Positions 53,237 to 61,178 of a DNA stretch of 64,000 bases are shown piece after piece. A program made the position numbers and the translations under genes. The number at the start of each line of letters is the position of its first letter. The stretch's first letter is position 1. The stretch is taken from NCBI GenBank assembly GCA_017651425.1, contig JAGCCZ010000038.1:1-64000 (forward strand), given 5' to 3'. The stretch comes from Bacteroidales bacterium. GTDB taxonomy: Bacteria; Bacteroidota; Bacteroidia; Bacteroidales; WCHB1-69. Under the pieces are notes generated by a model, which was given only the letters and a program-made list of their open reading frames with translations, was not told the origin of the DNA and ran no database searches.

Positions 53237-53954
53237 ATGGAACTACTTGAAAGAAAAATAGATATATTCCTATCGGACTGGAAGAGCAACCCAAAAAGGA
53301 AACCTTTGATAGTGAAAGGAGCCAGACAAGGCTAAAGTTCTTGCAGTGTATAGCCACATCCCGACATTCTTGGCGAAAGAAAACAAAAAGTTCCAGATCA
53401 CGAAGGTTGCCAAAGGTGCGCGTAACCGGGAGTATATCGGTGCTGTGGAGTGGTTGAAAGAGGCTGGCGTGATCAATGTCTGTTATTGCCTAAACAACGT
53501 GGAGTTGCCGCTGAAAGGTAATTATGATCCCGATTTTTACAAAATCTATTACCACGATACAGGTCTGCTGATTGCTTCGTTAGACGAGGAGGCACAGGAC
53601 GATCTCAGGGTCAATAGAAATTTCGGAACGTACAAAGGTGCCGTCTATGAGAATGTGGTCGGCGAGATGTTGCGCAAGTCGGGCTATGAACAATTGTACT
53701 TCTATAAACATGACAATCCTGCCGTAGAGATGGATTTCTTTGTGAGGGATGCCGATTCGTTGATTCCCGTTGAGGTGAAGGCCAAAGACGGGACGACGGC
53801 TTCGCTGAACAACCTGATCAAATGGGATTCCTATCCTGAAGTCAAATACGGCATCAAATTCGGATACAAGAACATCGGTTGGAACGGAAGCTTCTACACA
53901 TTCCCCTATTTTCTCGCCTTCCTGCTGAAACGTTTCCTAAAGGAGAAGATGTAG
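53237..53954 (+). pseudogene. Broken AAA-ATPase gene of the DUF4143 type (internal deletion)
   Basis: ATG 53237 opens MELLERKIDIFLSDWKSNPK...VKGARQG, the family's N-terminus up to the Walker A, then a stop follows at once. From 53346 the frame continues with the C-terminal part only: VYSHIPTFLAKENKKFQITKVA, KEAGVINVCYCLN, the DUF4143 region and the PD-(D/E)XK-like end VEMDFFVRD...IPVEVKAKDG. The rest of the P-loop, Walker B and sensor regions are missing, so about half of the roughly 400-residue protein is gone and it should not bind ATP. A partial C-terminal product could still be made. Confidence 0.85.
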
Positions 53955-53981
53955 AAACGCAATGCATTGCGTCTCTATACA
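53950..53981. repeat. Palindromic repeat, copy 1
   Basis: A 32-nt imperfect palindrome (TGTAGAAACGC-aatgcatt-GCGTCTCTATACA) overlaps the stop of the ATPase pseudogene and ends 4 bp after the stop of the permease at 53985. Confidence 0.75.
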
Positions 53982-53984
53982 TCC

Positions 53985-56303
53985 CTACTCCTTCTTCAAC
54001 GCCTCAGCAGGATTCGTCTTCGCGGCACGCAAGGTTTGCCATAACACGGAGAGAAAGGCCATCGCGAGGGAGATGACCACGGCGACGAAGAAGATCCAAC
54101 CGTAGTGCTCCAGCCTGACGATGAAGCCCTCCAAGTAACGCTGCGCCGCCCAGACCGCTATCGGGACACCGATGACGCAGGCCACCGCGACCAGCAGCAT
54201 ATACTCCTGCACGGTGCGACATGTTTCGCTCTTGACGGTGCCCCCGAACACCTTGCGCACAGCGATGCCCTTGGCGTTCTCACCCGCATAGTAGGTGCTC
54301 ATGGCCAGAAGCCCGAGCAGCGAAATCAGCACGGCCAACAGCATGAAAATCTCCAACAAGCGCATGTTGTTCTTGGCGGGTTTCAACGCATCACGGTAGA
54401 AATCGTCAATAAAACCGTTGGCATAATAAAACATCTGCTGTTCGCCACACCAGTCATCAACCACCTTGGTGATGGCTTTCGCGGCTTCCGAATGGTCGCC
54501 TGCAATCTCCATCAGGAAACCAGCTACCGGAACATCTTCCTCCCTCAAAACGCTGATGATGACATTGGCCTCTTCGCCCATATTGTTGTTGTTTACGGGA
54601 ATATCACGAATCACACCCGCCACCTGCTCGCATTCCTTCTTTCCCGGAGTAATAGGATTACTGATGACGTGGTCCTCTTCGCTGAAACCTGTAGCGGCAA
54701 AAGCCCGCTCACCAAACCAGATTGAATTGTAAATTGGGGTTTTGTAATCTTTAAGCACCTCAAGATCAAGCATCTGAAAGGCAACCGTATCCATTTGCAA
54801 ATGCCAATACGTGATATTCCGGTCCTCCGTCCAATTATACTGTATCCCAAAAAGATAACCAGGGGCACCCGCACTTCGACCAATCCGCTTCACGCAGGGC
54901 AGTTTCTCAAGTTTCTCAAACAACTGTGGTTGAGGTTTTTGAGTGGGCACGAACAAATAGTATTTGTCTTGTGTGTTGCAGTGCCTCGGACGGTGGAGCG
55001 AGGTGCGGTACTGCGCCTCCATCACGATGGCCATCGCGATGAGGAAAACCGCAAAGATGCCTTGAACAACGATGAACACCTTGTTGAACACCATTTTCGT
55101 GTTGCGGCAGAAAGTGCCCTTCACCACATCGATGGGCTGTACGCGACTGGCAAACAAGGCCGGAATGATGCCATTGAGCACACCAACCACCAAGATACCA
55201 GCAAGATAGGACAAGATATACGTAAACGACACCCGTACCCGAATGGGCACATCGGGATTGTTGAGCAAGGCATTGACCGACGGTGCCAACAGATAGGCCA
55301 ACAAGAGTCCGAAACTGAAGCACACCGTTGTAAACACCAATGATTCAGCGACATATTTCCAGACAATCTCCCCTTTCTGTGCTCCGAGCAGGCGACGAGT
55401 GGCCATCTCCTTGGCGCGTTTCCCCGTGAGCGCGAACGAGAGGTTGATGTAGTTTAACACCGCAGAAAGCAACAACAACAGCCCGACGAGCGCCAGCAGT
55501 TTCAGCGTTTTAAGGTCTCCTTGATTGAAAAAGCTGTTATTATCCTCTTTGAAAAACAGCTGGTCGAATCGGGTCACTTCCAACTCTTCGAAGAAGGATC
55601 CATGACCGTAATGGAGAGGATAAATCTCCTTGCAGACCTTTTTCACTTTGTCGTAAACCACTTGTGGGTCAGTGCCTTTTGCGATTTTTGCAAAGGTGAT
55701 GGTCGTGCCGAAACCATCGTAGGGCGATTCGGTGGCAAACCGGTTGGCGGGATGACGCACATTGACTATCAAGTCGCTGTTTTTGAAGATGGTGTTTTCA
55801 AAATCCTTGATGATGCCCGCGATGAGATACTCCTCTCCATCCATACGGATCGTCTGACCAAATTTCAGGTCGTGCTGCCGTGCAAAGGTCTCGCAAACAA
55901 TCACATTCGAAAGCGCATCAAGGCATTCGGGACCACCTTCGACGAAACGGCCGAGGTGCGGGAACATCGTGAAGAATTCTTTCTCCACGGCAACCGCATT
56001 CACCGGCACATACTCGTCCCCCAACTGGGCGACCGTCGTCTGGCATCCGCAATAGCGCACCGCCGCCTCCACCTCGGGAACCCGCGCGAGCAGCTCATCG
56101 GGGAAGGCGTAGGTGAGCCCCGTGCAGTTTGGCGTTCCGAAGGTGTAGATGTCCTTCCGCTCGGAGCTCTCGCGTGTGATGCTGTACTGCTGCCACACGT
56201 AGCTGCCGATGATAATCACGAACGCGAGGCTCACGACCAGCCCCACCGCCTCGATGGCGGTGTAGAGTTTGTTGCGGCTTAAAAAATTAAGATAACTCTT
56301 CAT
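53985..56303 (-). CDS. MacB-type FtsX ABC transporter permease
   Basis: The protein has 772 residues. ATG 56303 begins MKSYLNFLSRNKLYTAIEAVG, shared almost exactly by the permeases at 57052 and 61179. The first helix is followed by a MacB-type periplasmic domain, then three FtsX helices, a second periplasmic domain and the final FtsX block with GENAKGIAVRKVFGGTVKSE, ending LRAAKTNPAEALKKE. It starts 4 bp after the ABC ATPase gene, so it is the third gene of the operon driven by promoter B. Together they would form a type VII ABC efflux or mechanotransmission complex. Confidence 0.93.
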   Translation of the reverse strand: MKSYLNFLSRNKLYTAIEAVGLVVSLAFVIIIGSYVWQQYSITRESSERKDIYTFGTPNCTGLTYAFPDELLARVPEVEAAVRYCGCQTTVAQLGDEYVPVNAVAVEKEFFTMFPHLGRFVEGGPECLDALSNVIVCETFARQHDLKFGQTIRMDGEEYLIAGIIKDFENTIFKNSDLIVNVRHPANRFATESPYDGFGTTITFAKIAKGTDPQVVYDKVKKVCKEIYPLHYGHGSFFEELEVTRFDQLFFKEDNNSFFNQGDLKTLKLLALVGLLLLLSAVLNYINLSFALTGKRAKEMATRRLLGAQKGEIVWKYVAESLVFTTVCFSFGLLLAYLLAPSVNALLNNPDVPIRVRVSFTYILSYLAGILVVGVLNGIIPALFASRVQPIDVVKGTFCRNTKMVFNKVFIVVQGIFAVFLIAMAIVMEAQYRTSLHRPRHCNTQDKYYLFVPTQKPQPQLFEKLEKLPCVKRIGRSAGAPGYLFGIQYNWTEDRNITYWHLQMDTVAFQMLDLEVLKDYKTPIYNSIWFGERAFAATGFSEEDHVISNPITPGKKECEQVAGVIRDIPVNNNNMGEEANVIISVLREEDVPVAGFLMEIAGDHSEAAKAITKVVDDWCGEQQMFYYANGFIDDFYRDALKPAKNNMRLLEIFMLLAVLISLLGLLAMSTYYAGENAKGIAVRKVFGGTVKSETCRTVQEYMLLVAVACVIGVPIAVWAAQRYLEGFIVRLEHYGWIFFVAVVISLAMAFLSVLWQTLRAAKTNPAEALKKE

Positions 56304-56307
56304 AACA

Positions 56308-56988
56308 CTACAATTCAGGCAACACATCCTCGACAATGCGGCCGTCGAAGAGGTTGATGATGCGGTCGGCGTAGCCCGCGTCGCGCTGCGAGTGGGTGAC
56401 CATCACGATGGTGGTACCCTCCTTGTGCAGCTCGGTGAGCAGGTCCATCACCTCCTTGCCGTTCTTGGAGTCAAGGTTGCCGGTGGGTTCGTCGGCGAGG
56501 ATGAGCTTGGGATTGGCCACCACGGCGCGGGCAATGGCCACACGCTGCTGCTGTCCGCCCGACAACTGCTGCGGGAAGTGCTTGGCGCGGTGGGTGATGG
56601 CCATCCGCTTCATCATCGCCGTGACCCGCTCCTTGCGCTCCGTGGCGCTGATGTTCAGGTAGCGCAGCGGCAGCTCTATGTTCTCATAGACGTTCAGCTC
56701 GTCGATGAGGTTGAAGCTCTGAAACACGAAGCCGATGTTGCCCTTGCGGAACTTGGTGCGCTCCTTCTCCTTCAGGCTGCCGACCTGCTGGCCGAGCAGC
56801 TCGTAGGTGCCCTCGGTGGGGTTGTCCAAGAGACCGAGGATGTTGAGCAGCGTGGATTTGCCGCAGCCCGACGGCCCCATCACGGCGACGAACTCGCCGT
56901 CGTTGATGGTGAATGACACCCCGTCCAACGCGAGGGTTTCGATGTCTTCCGTGCGGAAGATTTTGGTGAGGTTTTGTACTTGTATCAT
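56308..56988 (-). CDS. ABC transporter ATP-binding protein (MacB/LolD type)
   Basis: The protein has 226 residues and a complete nucleotide-binding domain: Walker A GPSGCGKST (38-46), Q-loop region FQSFNL, signature LSGGQQQRVAIARA, Walker B LILADEPTGNLDS and H-loop VMVTHSQRDA. It is the only ABC ATPase in the array and probably energises several of the permeases. It is located between two permease genes, 63 bp from the upstream one and 4 bp from the downstream one. Confidence 0.95.
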   Translation of the reverse strand: MIQVQNLTKIFRTEDIETLALDGVSFTINDGEFVAVMGPSGCGKSTLLNILGLLDNPTEGTYELLGQQVGSLKEKERTKFRKGNIGFVFQSFNLIDELNVYENIELPLRYLNISATERKERVTAMMKRMAITHRAKHFPQQLSGGQQQRVAIARAVVANPKLILADEPTGNLDSKNGKEVMDLLTELHKEGTTIVMVTHSQRDAGYADRIINLFDGRIVEDVLPEL

Positions 56989-57015
56989 ATCTAAGGAATT
57001 TTGATGTTTCGATAT

Positions 57016-57046
57016 AAATCTGCGATAATCTGCGGGTTCTGCGGGA
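57016..57046. repeat. TCTGCGNTAATCTGCGGG-type short repeat
   Basis: A local repeat of ATCTGCG/TCTGCGGG units lies between the ABC ATPase start and the permease stop at 57052. It occupies the place where other permeases have the palindromic repeat. Confidence 0.4.
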
Positions 57047-57051
57047 ATCCA

Positions 57052-59397
57052 TCACTCTTTCTTCAGGGCCTCCGCCGGATTCGTCTTTGCGGCGCGGAGG
57101 GTCTGCCAGAGGACGGAGCCGCTGGCGATGACGAACGACAGCAACACCGTCACCACGAAGATCCAGGGATGCAGATCAATGCGGTAAACGAAATCCTCTA
57201 AATAACGCCCGCACAGCCATACAGCCAAGGGAATCGCTATCACGTTGGCTATCAGTATCATGAAAACATACTCATTCAGATTGCGGCGGGTTTCGCTCTC
57301 CAAGGTGCCGCCAAACACTTTGCGGATGGCGATGCACTTCTCGCGCTCGGAGGCGAAATGGGTGCTCATGGCCACCAGACCCAACAACGACAACAGCACC
57401 GAAATGCCCATAATCAGCTCGATGAGGCGCATCTGACGGCGGATCTTGTCATATTGCCGGGCAATCACATTCTCTACAAAATCGTTGTATTCCGGTTCCG
57501 TATAGGTGCCAAACACCTTCTCGCAGTGCTTTTTGTAAACCGCATCAATGGCACGTTTGGCCTCCCTGTGGTCGCCCACAATCTCTAACAACGGATGTCC
57601 GCCTCCTAACCCATAAAGAGGATTGCCATTGCAAAAGACAATGGTATAGTCCTCATCGGCAGCATGCAGGGCATCCAACATGTTGAAATCTTTGATGACA
57701 CCGCACACATCGTTACCGATATTGTCCTGCTTCCAAGCAAAAATCGTGTCGTAGTTATAGACTCCGCGTGGCAACCCCGTCATGCCGGCCACGGCACTTT
57801 CCGTCATCCAGAAACTCGTCGCCTCCGGTTCATGAAACTGTTCAATCACTTGGAAACCCAACATGCGGAACGCCGCCGAGTCACAACTAAACGAAGCAAC
57901 CTTTATGTTCTTTTCCGTCTCGCCAAATTTGGCCATAAGTAAATTCATGGTTAAAACGCCTGGAACATTCTCAGTAAAAGCCAATTCCTTCACACAAGGC
58001 AAGCTGCGAAGCTCGTCGATGAAAGTGGTCTTTTCAGAAAGATCATCCAACTTGGAACTGATAAAATAGAGGTTGTCTGTCTGCAGGCCGACGGGACGAT
58101 TCACCATATGCCGCATCTGCAACTGCATCGTAATCACCAAGGCTATCAGCACGATGGAGATGACGTTTTGAACCACCATGAAGATCCGCGACAACTCTGT
58201 GCGGGAACGGAAGCGGAACGTGCCTTTCACCACATCAATAGGATTGGTCTGCGACACGATGACCGCAGGCAAAACACCAGCCAGCAGCGACACCACAACC
58301 ACCATCAGCAGATAGGCAAGGAGATAACCCGTCGTGAACGGAATGCGCACCGCCACATCTGCCCTCAACAAATCGTTGACAAAAGGCACGATTGCGTCGG
58401 CCAGCAGCAGACCGACGATAAAGCAGCAGAGGGTGAACAGGAACGATTCGGCCAGAAAACGTCCGATGACGGCCGACTTCTGCGCTCCAAGTAATCGCCG
58501 CGAGGCCATCTCCTTGGCACGTTTTCCCACAAGCGCCACGTTCAGGTTGATATAGTTGATGAGGGCGGAAAGCAGCAGCAACAGCCCGACCATAACCACG
58601 TTGCGGAGCATCGACCTGTCACCTTGTTGTAAATGGCATTTTCTATCGCTGAAAAAGATTTCATCCAAACGAATCATCGTGACACCTTCCTTGAAAAGAA
58701 CACTAAAAATATCACCATATTCCTCCTTGCAACGTGCAGTCACTTTTTCTTCCAAAAGCGCATGATCGGTATTCGGCACCACCTTCATGAAAGTATGGAT
58801 AGAATTCTGATAATAAAGCGGGTTTTGTCTGTAAACAGCCATGCACTTGCTGGGTTCTATGTGGCCAATGATATCGGCATCATACAACAAAGAACTACCC
58901 AAATCGGAGAACACGCCTACCACCGTCAGCGTGTCTTCGTCCGCAATCACCTGTTTGCCAACCACTTCCCCTCCCATTTTGGAAGCCAACTTTTCCGAAA
59001 TGAAGGCAACATGGGCTTTAGTGAGATTATCAGGACCACCTTCCCTGAACTGGACGGGAAAGATGTTGAAGAACTCGCGGTCGCAGAACAGGCAATTGCC
59101 GACACACGACTCGTCTTCCGCTTTCAGAAGCTGGTCGTTTTGGAAATAGAAATGGGTCACGCATTCCACTTCGGGAAGTTTGTCGCCAATGATTTCCTTC
59201 ATGCCGTAAGGATTGGTCATATTTTCGCTGCCCACGGCATAAATCCGCTCGCGATCGGGGTTCTCGCGCGGCACGGCATATTGCTGCATCACGTAGCAGA
59301 AGCTGATGATCACGAACGCGAGGCTCACGACGAGCCCCACCGCTTCGACGGCGGTGTAGAGTTTGTTTCTGCTTAGGAATTTGAGGTAACTCTTCAT
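57052..59397 (-). CDS. MacB-type FtsX ABC transporter permease, first gene of promoter-B operon
   Basis: The protein has 781 residues, with the N-terminal MKSYLKFLSRNKLYTAVEAVG and the C-terminal LRAAKTNPAEALKKE nearly identical in DNA to those of the paralogues at 53985 and 61179, while the periplasmic parts are divergent. Signal helix, MacB core, FtsX helices and second periplasmic domain are in the usual order; SEREKCIAIRKVFGGTLESETRRNL marks the last cytoplasmic loop. ATG 59397 is 31 bp from the sigma-54-like promoter B. The ATPase gene follows after 63 bp. Confidence 0.93.
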   Translation of the reverse strand: MKSYLKFLSRNKLYTAVEAVGLVVSLAFVIISFCYVMQQYAVPRENPDRERIYAVGSENMTNPYGMKEIIGDKLPEVECVTHFYFQNDQLLKAEDESCVGNCLFCDREFFNIFPVQFREGGPDNLTKAHVAFISEKLASKMGGEVVGKQVIADEDTLTVVGVFSDLGSSLLYDADIIGHIEPSKCMAVYRQNPLYYQNSIHTFMKVVPNTDHALLEEKVTARCKEEYGDIFSVLFKEGVTMIRLDEIFFSDRKCHLQQGDRSMLRNVVMVGLLLLLSALINYINLNVALVGKRAKEMASRRLLGAQKSAVIGRFLAESFLFTLCCFIVGLLLADAIVPFVNDLLRADVAVRIPFTTGYLLAYLLMVVVVSLLAGVLPAVIVSQTNPIDVVKGTFRFRSRTELSRIFMVVQNVISIVLIALVITMQLQMRHMVNRPVGLQTDNLYFISSKLDDLSEKTTFIDELRSLPCVKELAFTENVPGVLTMNLLMAKFGETEKNIKVASFSCDSAAFRMLGFQVIEQFHEPEATSFWMTESAVAGMTGLPRGVYNYDTIFAWKQDNIGNDVCGVIKDFNMLDALHAADEDYTIVFCNGNPLYGLGGGHPLLEIVGDHREAKRAIDAVYKKHCEKVFGTYTEPEYNDFVENVIARQYDKIRRQMRLIELIMGISVLLSLLGLVAMSTHFASEREKCIAIRKVFGGTLESETRRNLNEYVFMILIANVIAIPLAVWLCGRYLEDFVYRIDLHPWIFVVTVLLSFVIASGSVLWQTLRAAKTNPAEALKKE

Positions 59398-59427
59398 ATC
59401 AAACCATAATAAAACCTGATATGGACA

Positions 59428-59443
59428 GACAGCAATCGTGCCA
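59428..59443 (-). promoter_or_regulatory. Sigma-54-like promoter B (-24 TGGCACG)
   Basis: The minus strand reads TGGCACGATTGCTGTC, 31 bp before ATG 59397. The -24 is perfect; the -12 is weak. Confidence 0.6.
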
Positions 59444-59496
59444 AACTCATAAACCTATGATATACAACAGATTAGTAATACAAGCAACACGCACAA

Positions 59497-59534
59497 TGTA
59501 AAGATCTTTTACAGTGGTGTAAGAGTTCTTTACA
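59497..59534 (-). promoter_or_regulatory. Paired activator sites B (two 17-bp palindromes)
   Basis: TGTAAAGATCTTTTACA (59497-59513) and TGTAAGAGTTCTTTACA (59518-59534), 21 bp apart, lie 54 bp upstream of the -24 element of promoter B. Confidence 0.78.
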
Positions 59535-59571
59535 GATGGTCTGCGCGGGTTGTTATGGATTTGTAGCCAAC

Positions 59572-60993
59572 TCAATCAACAAACAGATCGTCCAGCGTAA
59601 CCTGATATTGGACAGAGACGGAATATTCGTTATGAAAGAGACCGAATGGAGTGATCCAAGTGGGAAGAATACCGTTTCGGGTCTTGGTCTCCCGGACGAA
59701 TGCCGCCGTACGGTTACGGACTTTCAGGTCCTCATTGGAAGTGATGGTGTATTCTGATTGGGTGTATTTGATTTCGCAGAGGTTAACAAGACGATCGGCA
59801 CGTTCGATAATCATATCCACTTGGGCACGTGGAGCTGTGGAACTTCGCCATGAGTAATATTCAACGGCAATCTTGTCAAGGCCAAGAGCATGTCGTACCT
59901 GCCTAATATGAACCATGCACACATGCTCGAAGGCTAATCCTTGCCAACTGTTGAGAACTGGGGTGTTGAGACGCTGCTCCCAATAATCTTCAGTAGTTAG
60001 CTTTTTGGAGAAGGTGAGATGGAAAAGTGTAAAAAGGTCAACCAGCTGGTAATAGGCCTCGTTGGTCTTTAGCCTGCCTCCAATTTTGGTCACATATCGG
60101 CGGATGATGTCGCAATATTCCAGATTTTCAAGCTGTTTACTCAGCGTCCCGCTGGATGATATTTTCAGTTTTTCTGCAATTTCTCCTCTCGTGAGTCCCT
60201 GCTTGTTCTTGCCTAATATCTCAACAATGCGAATGTAAGACTCTGGCGACTTGAACAGAGAGGCGTAAAGACGTTGATACTCCTGTCCAAGTTCAGAATT
60301 TTTATGGAAATAGAGTCTGTCGATGTTTTGGGCAAGGCTCTCTTGAGGGTTGAGCAAACTGAGGTAATAGGGCACGCCCCCAAGCATCATGTAAGTCTCG
60401 ACAATCATCTGCCGTGGCCAGTGGATTTTTTTAGTCTGCAGATAGGATTCGGTTTCTGCTAACGTAAACTGTCTCAAATAAATAGTGTGTGTGGTTCGGT
60501 CATGGAGCCCTCCGTGGTCATTGACTATGTTTTCAATCATCCAAGAGGTGGCGGAACCGCAAACAATAAGTATGACATCTTTACGTAATGCGGCCCAAGT
60601 GTTCCAAAAATGTCCTAAAGCACGGACAAAGCCGGACTTGGGCGTATCAAAGCAAGGGAGCTCGTCAATATAGATAACCTGACGACCTTTGTGCGGCTGT
60701 CTCTCTAAAACAGATTTGAGTCCCTCAAATGCTTCGAGCCAAGTTTTGGGCTGAGGTCCCGTATAACCAACAGCAATCAAGGCACTCGTAAAGGCAAAGA
60801 GTTCCTCTTCGCGGGTGCCTTCTATGATACCAGTGGCTGAGAAGGCGAACTTATTGTCGAAAAATTGTTGTATCAGATATGTCTTACCCACGCGCCGACG
60901 ACCATAAACGGCCACAAATTCAGCTTCCCCAGAATCCTTAACAGCTTGTAACAACCTGATTTCCTGTCTTCTACTGATAAAATTTTTATCCAT
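59572..60993 (-). CDS. Archaeal-type AAA ATPase with winged-helix and DUF234 nuclease-like C-terminus
   Basis: The protein has 473 residues. Walker A is GRRRVGKT (31-38) after the entry motif FISRRQEIRLL; Walker B is VIYIDELPCF near residue 110. A winged helix follows (LTRGEIAEKLKISSSGTLSKQLENLEYCDIIRRY), then the DUF234 region with QVDMIIERADRLVNLCEIKYT, matching a PD-(D/E)XK-like core. This family is common in Bacteroidota and archaea and is not well understood; some members are suspected mobile or defence genes. The -7 element (61025-61017) and a nested inverted repeat lie upstream. It interrupts the permease array. Confidence 0.87.
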   Translation of the reverse strand: MDKNFISRRQEIRLLQAVKDSGEAEFVAVYGRRRVGKTYLIQQFFDNKFAFSATGIIEGTREEELFAFTSALIAVGYTGPQPKTWLEAFEGLKSVLERQPHKGRQVIYIDELPCFDTPKSGFVRALGHFWNTWAALRKDVILIVCGSATSWMIENIVNDHGGLHDRTTHTIYLRQFTLAETESYLQTKKIHWPRQMIVETYMMLGGVPYYLSLLNPQESLAQNIDRLYFHKNSELGQEYQRLYASLFKSPESYIRIVEILGKNKQGLTRGEIAEKLKISSSGTLSKQLENLEYCDIIRRYVTKIGGRLKTNEAYYQLVDLFTLFHLTFSKKLTTEDYWEQRLNTPVLNSWQGLAFEHVCMVHIRQVRHALGLDKIAVEYYSWRSSTAPRAQVDMIIERADRLVNLCEIKYTQSEYTITSNEDLKVRNRTAAFVRETKTRNGILPTWITPFGLFHNEYSVSVQYQVTLDDLFVD

Positions 60994-61016
60994 GACAATA
61001 CCGTTTTATGACAGGC

Positions 61017-61025
61017 GCAAAGATA
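61017..61025 (-). promoter_or_regulatory. -7 promoter element TATCTTTGC of the DUF234 ATPase
   Basis: It matches TAnnTTTGC, 24 bp before ATG 60993, and borders the nested inverted repeat. Confidence 0.7.
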
Positions 61026-61043
61026 CAATTTTATTCAGATAGT

Positions 61044-61130
61044 TCGCCAAAACAAATAAAAATGATTAAAAATGGCGAAATATAGAGTTTATAAATCGCC
61101 ATTTTTACAATTTATGATTTGTTTTGGCGA
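61044..61130. promoter_or_regulatory. Nested inverted repeats upstream of the DUF234 ATPase
   Basis: The outer arms TCGCCAAAACAAAT (61044-61057) and ATTTGTTTTGGCGA (61117-61130) are exact reverse complements; the inner arms AAAAATGGCGA (61068-61078) and TCGCCATTTTT (61096-61106) likewise. All four contain TGGCGA or its complement. Position immediately upstream of the promoter suggests operator sites. Confidence 0.75.
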
Positions 61131-61143
61131 TGGATCTACCCCC

Positions 61144-61173
61144 TGTAGAGACGCAAAATTTTGCCTCTCTACA
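61144..61173. repeat. Palindromic repeat, copy 2
   Basis: A 30-nt palindrome TGTAGAGACGCAAAA / TTTTGCCTCTCTACA with one mismatched pair lies 6 bp past the stop of the permease at 61179. Confidence 0.8.
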
Positions 61174-61178
61174 CCTCT

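Noticed and set aside
61144-61173. The palindromic repeats as rho-independent terminators
   Set aside because: They follow stop codons but lack a T-run and occur also in a leader (63573-63602), so they behave as repeats.
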